64,000 nucleotides of DNA from Streptomyces sp. G-G2 (GTDB taxonomy: Bacteria > Actinomycetota > Actinomycetes > Streptomycetales > Streptomycetaceae), in contig NZ_JASISO010000003.1 in the NCBI RefSeq assembly GCF_030063135.1, forward strand, positions 124,001 to 188,000. The letters run 5' to 3'. A program made the position numbers and the translations under genes. The notes under the pieces were generated by a model. That model saw only the letters and a list, made by a program, of their open reading frames with translations. It made no database searches and was not told the origin of the DNA. This document shows positions 16,184 through 24,038 of this stretch, in pieces. Numbering within the stretch: the first letter of the stretch is position 1; each line of letters opens with the position of its first letter.

Positions 16184-17331
16184 AGCGCCACCTCCGGAAC
16201 GGGCAGGCGCCGCCCCTCCGCCGACGAACGCAGGCCGAGGTCGGCCAGCTGCACCCCGCGCGCCCCGGCCAGCAGGTCCCACGGCCAGGGCTCGTCCCGC
16301 ACGACGTGCCGCAGGAACAGCTCCCACTGGGTCTTGAAGCCGTTGCCCCAGGACGTGTTGTCCGGGACCTCCTGCCACTGGGCCCGGAACGGTTCGCTCT
16401 GGGGCAGGTCCGGGTTCCAGACCGGCTTGGGAGTCGCCGCGCGGTGCTGGACGCGGCAGCCGCGCAGGCCCGCGACCGCCGAACCGTGCGTCCCGTCGAC
16501 CTGGAACTCCACCAGCTCGTCCCGGTGGACCCGCACCGCCCACGAGGAGTTGATCTGGGCGACCGCGCCGCCCTCCAGCTCGAAGATCCCGTACGCGGCG
16601 TCGTCGGCGGTGGCCTCGTAGGGTGTGCCGTCCTCGTCCCAGCGGCGGCCGATGTGCGTGCGGGTGAGCGCCTGCACCGAGCGGACCTGACCGAACAGTT
16701 CGTGCAGCAGGTACTCCCAGTGGGGGAACATGTCCGCCACGATCCCGCCGCCGTCCTGCGAACGGTAGTTCCAGGAGGGCCGCTGCGCGGGCTGCCAGTC
16801 CCCTTCGAAGACCCAGTAGCCGAACTCGCCCCGCACCGAGAGGATCTCGCCGAAGAACCCGCCGTCGATCAGCCGCTTCAGCTTCAGCAGGCCCGGCAGG
16901 AACAGCTTGTCCTGGACCACACCGTGCTTGACCCCGGCGGCGGCCGCGAGCCGGGCCAGTTCCAGCGAGGACGCGAAGCTCATCGCTGTCGGCTTCTCGC
17001 AGTAGACGTGCTTGCCCGCCTCGATGGCCTGGCGGACCGCCGTCTCGCGGGCGCTGGTCACCTGGGCGTCGAAGTAGATCTCCACTTCCGGGTCGGCGAG
17101 GACGGCCGCGAGATCCGTACTGACGTGCCGCAGGCCGTGCCGCTCGGCGATGGACCGGAGCGCCGCTTCCCGGCGGCCCACCAGGACCGGCTCCGGCCAC
17201 AGCACGGTGCCGTCGCCGAGGTCCAGGCCTCCCTGCTCGCGCAGGGCGAGCAGGGAGCGGACCAGATGCTGGCGGTACCCCATCCGTCCCGTCACGCCGT
17301 TCATGGCGATCTTGACCGTCCTGCGTTCCAT
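16180..17331 (-). CDS. Gfo/Idh/MocA family oxidoreductase
   Basis: 383 residues from ATG 17331, preceded by AAGGAGG at 6-7 bases; the frame is open further upstream through the operator region, so the start is set by this site. The N-terminal Rossmann domain opens with KIAMNGVTGRMGYRQH, with the NAD(P)-binding Gly cluster. The conserved CEKPTAMSF (EKP motif) lies near 115-125, followed by the C-terminal beta-sheet substrate domain (DMFPHWEYLL with the catalytic-type His). It oxidises or epimerises a sugar or polyol with NAD(P). It is first gene of the minus-strand operon and faces the divergent LacI regulator across two identical palindromes. Confidence 0.9.
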   Translation of the reverse strand: MERRTVKIAMNGVTGRMGYRQHLVRSLLALREQGGLDLGDGTVLWPEPVLVGRREAALRSIAERHGLRHVSTDLAAVLADPEVEIYFDAQVTSARETAVRQAIEAGKHVYCEKPTAMSFASSLELARLAAAAGVKHGVVQDKLFLPGLLKLKRLIDGGFFGEILSVRGEFGYWVFEGDWQPAQRPSWNYRSQDGGGIVADMFPHWEYLLHELFGQVRSVQALTRTHIGRRWDEDGTPYEATADDAAYGIFELEGGAVAQINSSWAVRVHRDELVEFQVDGTHGSAVAGLRGCRVQHRAATPKPVWNPDLPQSEPFRAQWQEVPDNTSWGNGFKTQWELFLRHVVRDEPWPWDLLAGARGVQLADLGLRSSAEGRRLPVPEVAL

Positions 17332-17365
17332 GCTGACCTCCTTCTCCGTGGTCGGACGCTCGATA

Positions 17366-17377
17366 GAAAGCGCTTTC
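17366..17377. promoter_or_regulatory. LacI-type operator, copy 1
   Basis: GAAAGCGCTTTC, a perfect 12-bp palindrome with the central CG typical of LacI-family operators. It lies 35 bp upstream of the dehydrogenase start, so binding here would block the catabolic operon. Confidence 0.8.
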
Positions 17378-17431
17378 ACTGTCATCAGGCTAGGACGGGA
17401 GAAGGATCGGTGACAAGACTCTTTCGGGTGA

Positions 17432-17447
17432 TAGAAAGCGCTTTCTA
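17432..17447. promoter_or_regulatory. LacI-type operator, copy 2
   Basis: TAGAAAGCGCTTTCTA, a perfect 16-bp palindrome containing the same 12-bp core as the copy at 17366. Centre-to-centre distance is 68 bp (about 6.5 helical turns). It lies 66 bp upstream of the LacI gene and fits autoregulation, or looping between the two sites. Confidence 0.82.
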
Positions 17448-17512
17448 AATTTGCGAGGATGGAGATCCACACCCGGATGAGACGATGACCCGGGCACACC
17501 GGAAGGGGCGGA

Positions 17513-18592
17513 ATGATGGCGGTGACTCTCGCAGAGGTCGCGGGACACGCGGGCGTGTCGCCCGCGACGGTCTCGCGCGTACTCAATGGCGGCTACCCGG
17601 TGGCCGGGGGCACCCGGACCCGCGTCGAGCGGGCGATCGAGGAGCTGGGGTACGTCGCCAACGGCCCCGCCCGCGCTCTCGCGGCCGCCACCTCCGACCT
17701 GGTCGGTGTCCTCGTCCACGACGTGGCCGACAGCTTCTTCGGGATCCTCGCGGGTTCCCTGCAGAGCGCCCTCGGCCCGGAGAACGGCCACCACGGGGGC
17801 GGCCGGCTCGCCGTGGTCTGCAACACCCAGGGCGAACCCGCCACCGAGCTCGCCTATCTGACCCTGCTCGAAGGCCAGCGGGCGGGCGGAGTCGTGCTGA
17901 CCGGGGGGGCGGCCGAGGACCCGGCCCACACGGCCGCGCTCACCGCCCGCGTCACCCGGATCGCCGGTACCGGGGCGCCGGTGGTGCTCTGCGGGCGCCC
18001 TCCCCTGGCGGTACCGGCCGGACTCCCCGTCGCCACCGTCATGTTCGACGACCGAGGAGGTTCCTTCCGCCTCGCGGAACACCTCCTCAGCCTGGGGCAC
18101 CGCCGGATCGCCTACGTCGCCGGGCCGCCCGGACTGAGCACCACCCGGGAGCGCCTCGCCGGGCACCGCGCCGCGCTGCGGGAGCGGGATCCTTTCCTGC
18201 CCGAAGCCTGCGCACCCCTGACCGTCCACGCGAGCTTCGACCGGGCCGCGGGCTATGACGCCACCCGCGAACTGCTGCGCCGCGGCGCGTCCTTCACCGC
18301 GGTGGTCGCCGCCAACGACACGGTGGCCACCGGAGTCGCCGCGGCCCTGCGGGAAGAGGGCATACGCATTCCACAGGACGTCTCCGTCGCGGGCTTCGAC
18401 GACCTCCCTTTCTGTGTGGACACCGCGCCCGCCCTCACCACCGTGCGCGTGCCGCTGCGGGAAGCGGGCGTACTCGCCGCCCAGTTGGTCACCCGCCGCA
18501 GAATGCTCCCGCCCGGGGGCATCACCACCCTGCCCACCGAGCTGATGGTGCGCGGTTCCACCGCGCCCCCGCCCACCGCGAGTCCGTCATGA
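17513..18592 (+). CDS. LacI family transcriptional regulator
   Basis: 359 residues from ATG 17513 (a second ATG at 17516 has slightly better spacing to AAGGGG). The N-terminal helix-turn-helix and hinge are textbook: VTLAEVAGHAGVSPATVSRV, then the hinge helix ANGPARALA. A periplasmic-binding-like sugar sensor follows (FDDRGGSFRLAEHLLSLGHR, FTAVVAANDTVATG, VSVAGFDDLPF). The two identical GAAAGCGCTTTC palindromes in the intergenic region are the obvious operators. It probably represses the divergent dehydrogenase/DUF993/isomerase operon and its own operon until a sugar is bound. The stop overlaps the next gene (ATGA). Confidence 0.93.
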   Translation: MMAVTLAEVAGHAGVSPATVSRVLNGGYPVAGGTRTRVERAIEELGYVANGPARALAAATSDLVGVLVHDVADSFFGILAGSLQSALGPENGHHGGGRLAVVCNTQGEPATELAYLTLLEGQRAGGVVLTGGAAEDPAHTAALTARVTRIAGTGAPVVLCGRPPLAVPAGLPVATVMFDDRGGSFRLAEHLLSLGHRRIAYVAGPPGLSTTRERLAGHRAALRERDPFLPEACAPLTVHASFDRAAGYDATRELLRRGASFTAVVAANDTVATGVAAALREEGIRIPQDVSVAGFDDLPFCVDTAPALTTVRVPLREAGVLAAQLVTRRRMLPPGGITTLPTELMVRGSTAPPPTASPS

Positions 18593-19398
18593 GGTACGCC
18601 TTCTCCACCCTCGGCCTGCCCGGCGCCACCCTCGCCGAGGCCGCGGCCCTGGCCGCCACCCACGGATACGACGCGGTGGAACTGCGCGCCCACCCCGAGG
18701 AACCCGTCCATCCGGGGATACCGGCCGGCGACCGGGCCGCCGCTGTCCGTACCTTCACCGCCGCCGGGGTCGGGATCCTCGCGGTCGCGGGTTACGCCCA
18801 GGTCGCGGCCACGGGTCCGGACGAGCCCGTCCTCGCCGAACTCCGGGCGCTCACCGCCCTCGCCGCAGACCTCGGCGCCCCCTACGTCCGCGTGTTTCCC
18901 GGGGGCGGCGGTCTGCCGACCGCCGAAGCCGACGCGACCGCGGTCCGGCGGCTCACCCACATCGCGCCGCTCGCCGCGCGCGAGGGCGTCCGGATCCTGT
19001 TGGAGACCCATGATTCGCACCGCACCGCGGCCGCCGCCGCCAGGGTGCTGGACCGGGTCGCCCATCCGGGGGCGGGAGCGCTGTGGGACGTATTGCACAC
19101 CTGGCTCGGCGGGGAGAGCCCGGCGCGCTCCCGGTGGGTACTGGGTGAACACCTCGGCTACCTCCAGGTGAAGGACGTGGCATCGGCCCAGGACCTGACC
19201 CCGTTGGGGCTGGGAGCCGGAGCGCTGCCGCTCGCGGACGCGGTGGCCGCCGCGCCGCCCGGGGGCTGGCTCTGCTGGGAGTACGAGAGACGCTGGTACC
19301 CCGGCGCCGAGGAACTGCCCGGCCAGCTGGAGGCGGGCCGGGAGTACCTGGCGGGGCTGGTGCGATCGGTGCGGAAGGAGGCGGATCAGGCCGAGTAG
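18589..19398 (+). CDS. Sugar phosphate isomerase/epimerase (TIM barrel)
   Basis: 269 residues; ATG 18589 overlaps the LacI stop, so it is co-translated with its regulator. TIM-barrel metal-site motifs are YDAVELRAHPEE, ILLETHDSH (Glu), ALWDVLHTW (Asp/His) and YLQVKDV. It is a second member of the same superfamily as the gene at 14199 but only distantly similar, so the two probably act at different steps of one sugar pathway. It ends with 13 bases of overlap with the convergent hydroxyacid dehydrogenase gene. Confidence 0.88.
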   Translation: MRYAFSTLGLPGATLAEAAALAATHGYDAVELRAHPEEPVHPGIPAGDRAAAVRTFTAAGVGILAVAGYAQVAATGPDEPVLAELRALTALAADLGAPYVRVFPGGGGLPTAEADATAVRRLTHIAPLAAREGVRILLETHDSHRTAAAAARVLDRVAHPGAGALWDVLHTWLGGESPARSRWVLGEHLGYLQVKDVASAQDLTPLGLGAGALPLADAVAAAPPGGWLCWEYERRWYPGAEELPGQLEAGREYLAGLVRSVRKEADQAE

Positions 19399-20405
19399 GC
19401 GAGTCGTCCCGGATCGACGGCGTAGCGGAAGCCGAGCCCCAGGGCGTAGCGCTCCAGCTCCTCGACGGCCGTCGCCGCCAGGCGGTCCAGCTCGCCGCCC
19501 AGGGACCCGGCCACATGAGGGGTGAGCAGGACGTTCGGCAGGTCGAACAGCGGCGAGGCGGAGGGCAGCACCTCGGGTTCGGTGTGATCGAGCACGGCGT
19601 GCAGTCGGCCGGAGACCAGTTCCCCGGTCAGCGCGGCGGTGTCCACCAGCGCGCCGCGGGCGGTGTTGACGAGCGTGGCGCCGTCCCGCATCAGGGCGAG
19701 CCGGGCCGCGTTGAGCAGGTGCCGGGTCTGGGGGAGGGAGGGGGCGTGCAGGCTGACCACATCGCTACGGGAAAGGAGTTCGTCCAGGTCGACGGCCTCG
19801 GCGCCCAGCGCCTCCAGTTCGGCCGCGTCGGCGTACGGGTCGTGGACGAGCACCCGCAGATCGAAGGGGCGGAGCAGCTCCAGCACCCGCCGCCCGATCA
19901 GCGACGCACCGATCAGCCCGACCGTACGCCGGTAGTTGCCGATGGCCGGGTATCGGCTCAGCAGGTCGATCGGCCCCCGGGTGGACCGGTACAAGTGGGC
20001 TGCTTCCAGGACCCTCTTGTTGGCGAAGAGGATCGCGGCCAGCGTGTACTCGGCGACGGGGACCGCGTTGGCACCGGCGGCGCTGGACACCAGCAGACCG
20101 CGGTCCCAGCAGGCTTCGGTCACATGGTGTTTGACACTGCCCGCCGCGTGGACCACGGCGCGGAGCCGGGGCATCCGGTCCAGCGCGACCGCGTCCAGCG
20201 CTGGACAGCCCCAGCCGGTGAACAGCACCTCGGTCTCGCCCAGCCGGTCCACGGGGAAGGCGGCGAGGTCCTGGGAGTCGGAGAGGAGGAGGGCGGGGTC
20301 CACGTCGGCGACGCGGTGGAGTTCGGACAGGGTGTCCGGGTCGCCCAGTACGGCGGCGCGCGTGCCCGGGCTCATGGCGAGCAGGGTGACGGGACGGTGG
20401 GTCAC
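19386..20405 (-). CDS. D-isomer-specific 2-hydroxyacid dehydrogenase
   Basis: 339 residues from GTG 20405, which overlaps the TGA of the sugar permease; the frame upstream is non-coding within that permease. The NAD-binding domain carries TVGLIGASLIGRRVLELLRP, the late Arg region LVNTARGALVDTAAL, and the C-terminal LTPHVAGS with the catalytic His; N-terminal FTGWGCPAL is typical. Family members reduce or oxidise 2-hydroxy acids (glycerate, phosphoglycerate and similar). It is translationally coupled as the last gene of a carbohydrate ABC transporter operon, so its substrate may derive from the imported sugar, for example a sugar acid (inference). Confidence 0.88.
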   Translation of the reverse strand: MTHRPVTLLAMSPGTRAAVLGDPDTLSELHRVADVDPALLLSDSQDLAAFPVDRLGETEVLFTGWGCPALDAVALDRMPRLRAVVHAAGSVKHHVTEACWDRGLLVSSAAGANAVPVAEYTLAAILFANKRVLEAAHLYRSTRGPIDLLSRYPAIGNYRRTVGLIGASLIGRRVLELLRPFDLRVLVHDPYADAAELEALGAEAVDLDELLSRSDVVSLHAPSLPQTRHLLNAARLALMRDGATLVNTARGALVDTAALTGELVSGRLHAVLDHTEPEVLPSASPLFDLPNVLLTPHVAGSLGGELDRLAATAVEELERYALGLGFRYAVDPGRLAYSA

Positions 20406-21313
20406 TTGACGGCTCCCGCGGTGAGACCCGAGCGCCAGAAGCGCTGGAGGCTGAGGAAGGCCAGCACCAGCGGTACGACGGCGACGAGCGAACCGGTGAT
20501 GAGAAGGGGGTACAACTCGGGCTGCTGATAGACGCTGCGATTCCACATGAACAGGCCCAGGCTGACCGGGTAGAGACGCTCGTCGTTCAGCATGGTGAGT
20601 GCGCCGTAGAAGTTGTTCCAGATGGCGGTGAAGGTGAACAGGAAGATGGTCACAAAGCCGGGCCGGAGCATCGGGAACGACACGTGGGTGAACACGCGCA
20701 GTTCACTCGCACCGTCCATTCGGGCGGCGGCGAGCACCTCGTCGGGCACGTACCCCTCGGCGAACACCCGGGCCAGGTAGACCCCGAAGGGGTTGACGAG
20801 GGCGGGCACCAGGTACGCCCAGTAGGTGTTGACGGCTCCGGCGGCCGAGGCCATCAGGTACAGGGGGAGTTGGATGACGGTCGCGGGGACCAGGACACCG
20901 GCGAGTACGACGCCGAAGAAGCGTTCCTTGTGCCGGAAGTCGTAAGCGTGGAAGGCATATCCGCAGGCGACGCTGATCAGGGCGGAGAGGGCGGATCCGA
21001 AGACGGTGTAGAGGAGGCTGTTGCCCAGCCAGCGGCCGAAGATGCCGTCGTTGTAGGCGAAGAGGTCGCGGAGGTTGGCGAGGAGGTTGAAGTCGCCGAA
21101 GGAGTAGGGGTCGGTGGCGAAGAGGTCGCGCCGGTCCTTGGTCGCGGCCATGACCAGCCAGGCGAGCGGCAGCAGCGTGTACCCGGCGACCAGCAGGAGG
21201 ACGGCGTTGACGGCGGTCTTGGAGAGGAGGGCGGAGCCGCGGCCGCTGCCGCGGGCGGGCGCGGCGAGGGTCGGGTCGGTCGCGTGGGTCGAGATGGCGG
21301 GGATGGTGGTCAC
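20402..21313 (-). CDS. Carbohydrate ABC transporter permease (MalG-like)
   Basis: 303 residues; GTG 21313 overlaps the stop of the partner permease. Six membrane segments are predicted (first at VNAVLLLVAGYTLLPLAWLV). The cytoplasmic EAA loop that contacts the ATPase is EVLAAARMDGASELRVFTHV, followed by FPMLRPGF. No ATPase gene lies in the operon, so as in many Streptomyces sugar transporters it probably uses the shared multiple-sugar ATPase MsiK encoded elsewhere (established for several Streptomyces systems, inferred here). Confidence 0.92.
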   Translation of the reverse strand: MTTIPAISTHATDPTLAAPARGSGRGSALLSKTAVNAVLLLVAGYTLLPLAWLVMAATKDRRDLFATDPYSFGDFNLLANLRDLFAYNDGIFGRWLGNSLLYTVFGSALSALISVACGYAFHAYDFRHKERFFGVVLAGVLVPATVIQLPLYLMASAAGAVNTYWAYLVPALVNPFGVYLARVFAEGYVPDEVLAAARMDGASELRVFTHVSFPMLRPGFVTIFLFTFTAIWNNFYGALTMLNDERLYPVSLGLFMWNRSVYQQPELYPLLITGSLVAVVPLVLAFLSLQRFWRSGLTAGAVK

Positions 21314-22575
21314 GCGGCCCTCCAGCGGTTGCCGAGCTTGGTGACGACGTAGGAGGCCGCGCCCGCGACCAGCGCGAGGAGCAGGGCGCTCGCGGCGGCG
21401 AGCCCGTAGTCGTGGCCCTTGAAAGCGGCGCTGAAGATGTACATCGTCGGGGACCAGGACTCGCCCATCTCATGGGCCCGCAGTTGCAGCAACTGCGGGG
21501 CGTCGAAGAGCTGGACCGCGCCGACACAGGTGAACAGGGTGGTGAGGATCAGGGTGGGGCGGATGCTCGGCACCTTGACCTGAAGAGCGGTACGGATCGC
21601 TCCGGCGCCGTCCATGGTGGCGGCCTCCAAGGTCTCGCGGGGCACGGCCTGGAGCCCGGCGAAGAAAATGATCATGTTGTATCCCATCCACTGCCAGGCC
21701 GAGATGTTGACCACGGACAGCAGGGCCTCGTCCCGGCCGAAGAAGTTCCAGGAGAGACCGGCGCCGTCCAGGACGTCGAGCACCGGGCTGAGGCCGGGGG
21801 TGTAGAGGTACAGCCAGATCATGGCGGCGATCAGGCCGGGGACGGCGTGCGGCAGGTAGTAGGCGATCTGGAAGAAGCGCTTGGCGCGGGCGAGGGCCGA
21901 GTCGAGCAGCAGGGCCAGGAGCAGGGCGCCGCCGACCATGACGGGGATGTAGAGGACGCAGTAGACGGCGATGTGACGGAAGGAGGTGAGGAAGAGGGGA
22001 TCGGTGAGGGCCTTGGTGTAGTTCCCGAATCCGCTGAACACGCGCCGGGTGCCGCCGAAGCCGAGTCCCGACTGCTCGTCGTGGAAGAGGCTGAGCCAGG
22101 CGGCGTATCCGATGGGGGCGACCGTGACGAGGGCGAAGAGGACGAAGAAGGGGGCCATGAAGAGGGCGGGAGCGAGGCGGGTGCCCCTGCCGGTCGGGGT
22201 GCGGTGGGGATTGCGCCCGGCGGCGGGCCCGCCCGGATCCTTCCCGCCCGGATCCTTCCGGCTCAAATCCTTCCGGCTCGGTGTCCGTGCGGGCGCGCCC
22301 GTGACGGCCAAGGCGTCCGGGGCGCCCTGAGGCTTGGCGAGGGCCCGGCGGTCCGGGTTCCCCTCCGGCTCCGGCTCGGTGGCCCGGGGGGCCGTGCCCC
22401 CCGTCGGATCCGGCTCGGCGGCCCGGCTGTCCCGGACCCCGGTCGGCTTCGGGCCTGTGGTCTGAGCGTCCGGGACTCCCGACGCCCCCGGCCTGGCGGT
22501 CCGGGGGGACGGGGAGCTGGGTGGGTTCGGGCCCGTCGAGGCGTCGGCGGGCGTGGGCTGGGAGGTCGGGGGCAT
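21310..22575 (-). CDS. Carbohydrate ABC transporter permease (MalF-like) with a long N-terminal tail
   Basis: 421 residues when started at ATG 22575, which overlaps the binding-protein stop as TAATG. The last 300 residues are an ordinary MalF/UgpA-type permease: RLAPALFMAPFFVLFALVTV, FRHIAVYCVLYIPVMVG and the EAA loop ETLEAATMDGAGAIRTALQV. Before the first membrane helix there are about 120 hydrophilic residues rich in Pro, Arg, Asp, Thr and Gly, with a 5-residue repeat (SRKDL, SRKDP, GGKDP). Family members normally have 10-40 residues here. No strong internal ribosome-binding site was found, so the tail is probably translated and disordered in the cytoplasm. A later start cannot be excluded. 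Confidence 0.88.
   Translation of the reverse strand: MPPTSQPTPADASTGPNPPSSPSPRTARPGASGVPDAQTTGPKPTGVRDSRAAEPDPTGGTAPRATEPEPEGNPDRRALAKPQGAPDALAVTGAPARTPSRKDLSRKDPGGKDPGGPAAGRNPHRTPTGRGTRLAPALFMAPFFVLFALVTVAPIGYAAWLSLFHDEQSGLGFGGTRRVFSGFGNYTKALTDPLFLTSFRHIAVYCVLYIPVMVGGALLLALLLDSALARAKRFFQIAYYLPHAVPGLIAAMIWLYLYTPGLSPVLDVLDGAGLSWNFFGRDEALLSVVNISAWQWMGYNMIIFFAGLQAVPRETLEAATMDGAGAIRTALQVKVPSIRPTLILTTLFTCVGAVQLFDAPQLLQLRAHEMGESWSPTMYIFSAAFKGHDYGLAAASALLLALVAGAASYVVTKLGNRWRAA
22235..22279. repeat. 15-bp tandem repeat inside the permease tail
   Basis: Three units, GGATCCTTCCCGCCC, GGATCCTTCCGGCTC and AAATCCTTCCGGCTC, in tandem. On the minus strand they encode the SRKDL/SRKDP/GGKDP peptide repeat of the disordered N-terminal region. 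Confidence 0.85.
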
Positions 22576-23900
22576 TAGCCGGCCAGGCCGAGGCCGCGGG
22601 AGGTGATGGCCTTCTCGGCGGCCGTCTGGCCCTCGGTCAGGGCCTTGGTCTGGTCCGCGCCCGCCGCGTTCTGGGCCGCGTTGACCTGGAGCTGGGCCGG
22701 GCCCCACGTCCAGCCGGGCACGATGGTGTCCGCCGCAGCGCCCGCGAGGGCGTACGGGTCCTGCCCGGCGAAGTACGAGGCGTCGAACAGCTTCGAGGCC
22801 GCCACCCGCATCTCCGGATTGGCCGGGAGCGCGCTGCTGGGCGCTTTCAGTGAGCTGAGCCGCGCCGTGACCGCCTCCGGGTCGGTGGTCACCCACGCGA
22901 TGAACTCCGCCGCGGCCTTCGCCTTCTTGCTGCCCTTGGGCACGATGTAGGAGGTGCCGCCATACATGCCCGTGGCCGCCTTCCCGTCCCAGGTCGGCAG
23001 CGGGGCGATGCCCCACTTGCCCTTCAGGTCCGGGTAGCTCGCCAGGAACGTACCGGCCGTCCAGGCGGCGCCGATGACGGTCGCCACCTGACCGGACGAG
23101 CGCTCCTTCGCCTCGCCCTCACCCCAGAGCGGGGTTTTGGAGGTCAGTCCGGCCGCCAGCAGGCCGTTCCAGTACGCGGCGACCTTCTGCGAGGCGGGGT
23201 CGTTGATGGCGACCTTCCACTTGTCGCCCTCCGTGCCGTACCAGTGGCCACCGGCCTGCCAGGAGAGCCCGGCGAGCACGGCCGGGTCGCCGCCGCCGAA
23301 GTTGGTGATGCGGACCGACGGATCGGCCTGGTTGATCTTCTCCGCGGCCTGCTTGTACTCCTCCCACGTCGTCGGCACGGCGACGCCGTGCTTCTCGAAG
23401 ATGTCCTTGCGGTAGAAGAGTTCGAGCGGGGTGATGTCGAAGGGCACCGCCCAGGTCTTGCCGCCCAGGCTGACCAGCGACCGCACCGCCTTGGGGAACT
23501 TCTCGGCGACGAGCTTGCCCGAGGTCCCGCTCAGGTCTTCGAGGTTGCCGCCGCTCGCGAACTCGGGGAGCGAGGAGTAGTCCATCGTCGCGACGTCCGG
23601 GGCATTGCCGCCCTTGACGGCGTTGGCGAGCTTGGCCGCCCCGTCCGGTCCGCCCGGCACCGCCGAGAAGGCGACCCGCACGTTCTTGTGGGTCTTGTTG
23701 AAGGCGTCCGCGGTCTGCTGGGCGCCCGCGCTGGAGGACCAGTAGGTCACCGTGACCGGCTGATCGGCCGACCCCGCGGGCTCGGCCGCCGCGCCCTCCC
23801 TCTGCTGGCCGCCGCACGCGGTGGAGAGCAGGGCCAGGGAGGCCACCGAGGCGGTGAGGGCGAGGCGGGACAGGCGGGAGGAAGGCAGGCTGCGCGACAT
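22575..23900 (-). CDS. Sugar ABC transporter substrate-binding lipoprotein
   Basis: 441 residues from ATG 23900 with GGAG eight bases upstream. The signal peptide ends in the lipobox LLSTACGG (Cys29). The mature protein is an extracellular solute-binding family 1 protein: VTVTYWSSSAGAQQTADAFN, VPTTWEEYKQAAEKIN, and MYGGTSYIVPKGSKKAKAA near the C-terminus. It captures an oligosaccharide or sugar and delivers it to the two permeases downstream. It is first gene of the operon with permeases and the hydroxyacid dehydrogenase, behind three direct repeats that look like a DeoR-type operator array. Confidence 0.93.
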   Translation of the reverse strand: MSRSLPSSRLSRLALTASVASLALLSTACGGQQREGAAAEPAGSADQPVTVTYWSSSAGAQQTADAFNKTHKNVRVAFSAVPGGPDGAAKLANAVKGGNAPDVATMDYSSLPEFASGGNLEDLSGTSGKLVAEKFPKAVRSLVSLGGKTWAVPFDITPLELFYRKDIFEKHGVAVPTTWEEYKQAAEKINQADPSVRITNFGGGDPAVLAGLSWQAGGHWYGTEGDKWKVAINDPASQKVAAYWNGLLAAGLTSKTPLWGEGEAKERSSGQVATVIGAAWTAGTFLASYPDLKGKWGIAPLPTWDGKAATGMYGGTSYIVPKGSKKAKAAAEFIAWVTTDPEAVTARLSSLKAPSSALPANPEMRVAASKLFDASYFAGQDPYALAGAAADTIVPGWTWGPAQLQVNAAQNAAGADQTKALTEGQTAAEKAITSRGLGLAG

Positions 23901-23953
23901 GGTTCGACTCCTACGGACGACCGCTGCGGGCGGCGGATGGGAGAACGCGGCCC

Positions 23954-24038
23954 ATCTTTTGCGCGAACACGCACACCGTCAAGAGCGAACGCACAACTCG
24001 ATCGAAACAGTCAGTTCAATCCGTCCTTTATGAGCGAA
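23954..24038. promoter_or_regulatory. Three direct repeats (TTCGC core) upstream of the sugar-binding protein
   Basis: On the minus strand, TTCGCTCATAAAGG (24025-24038), TTCGCTCTTGACGG (23976-23989) and TTCGCGCAAAAGAT (23954-23967) share TTCGC followed by an AT-richer tail. The middle copy includes a TTGACG that could be a -35 element. DeoR-family proteins often bind such direct repeats, and the adjacent regulator has a DeoR-type N-terminus, so it is the likely binder (inference). Confidence 0.5.
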
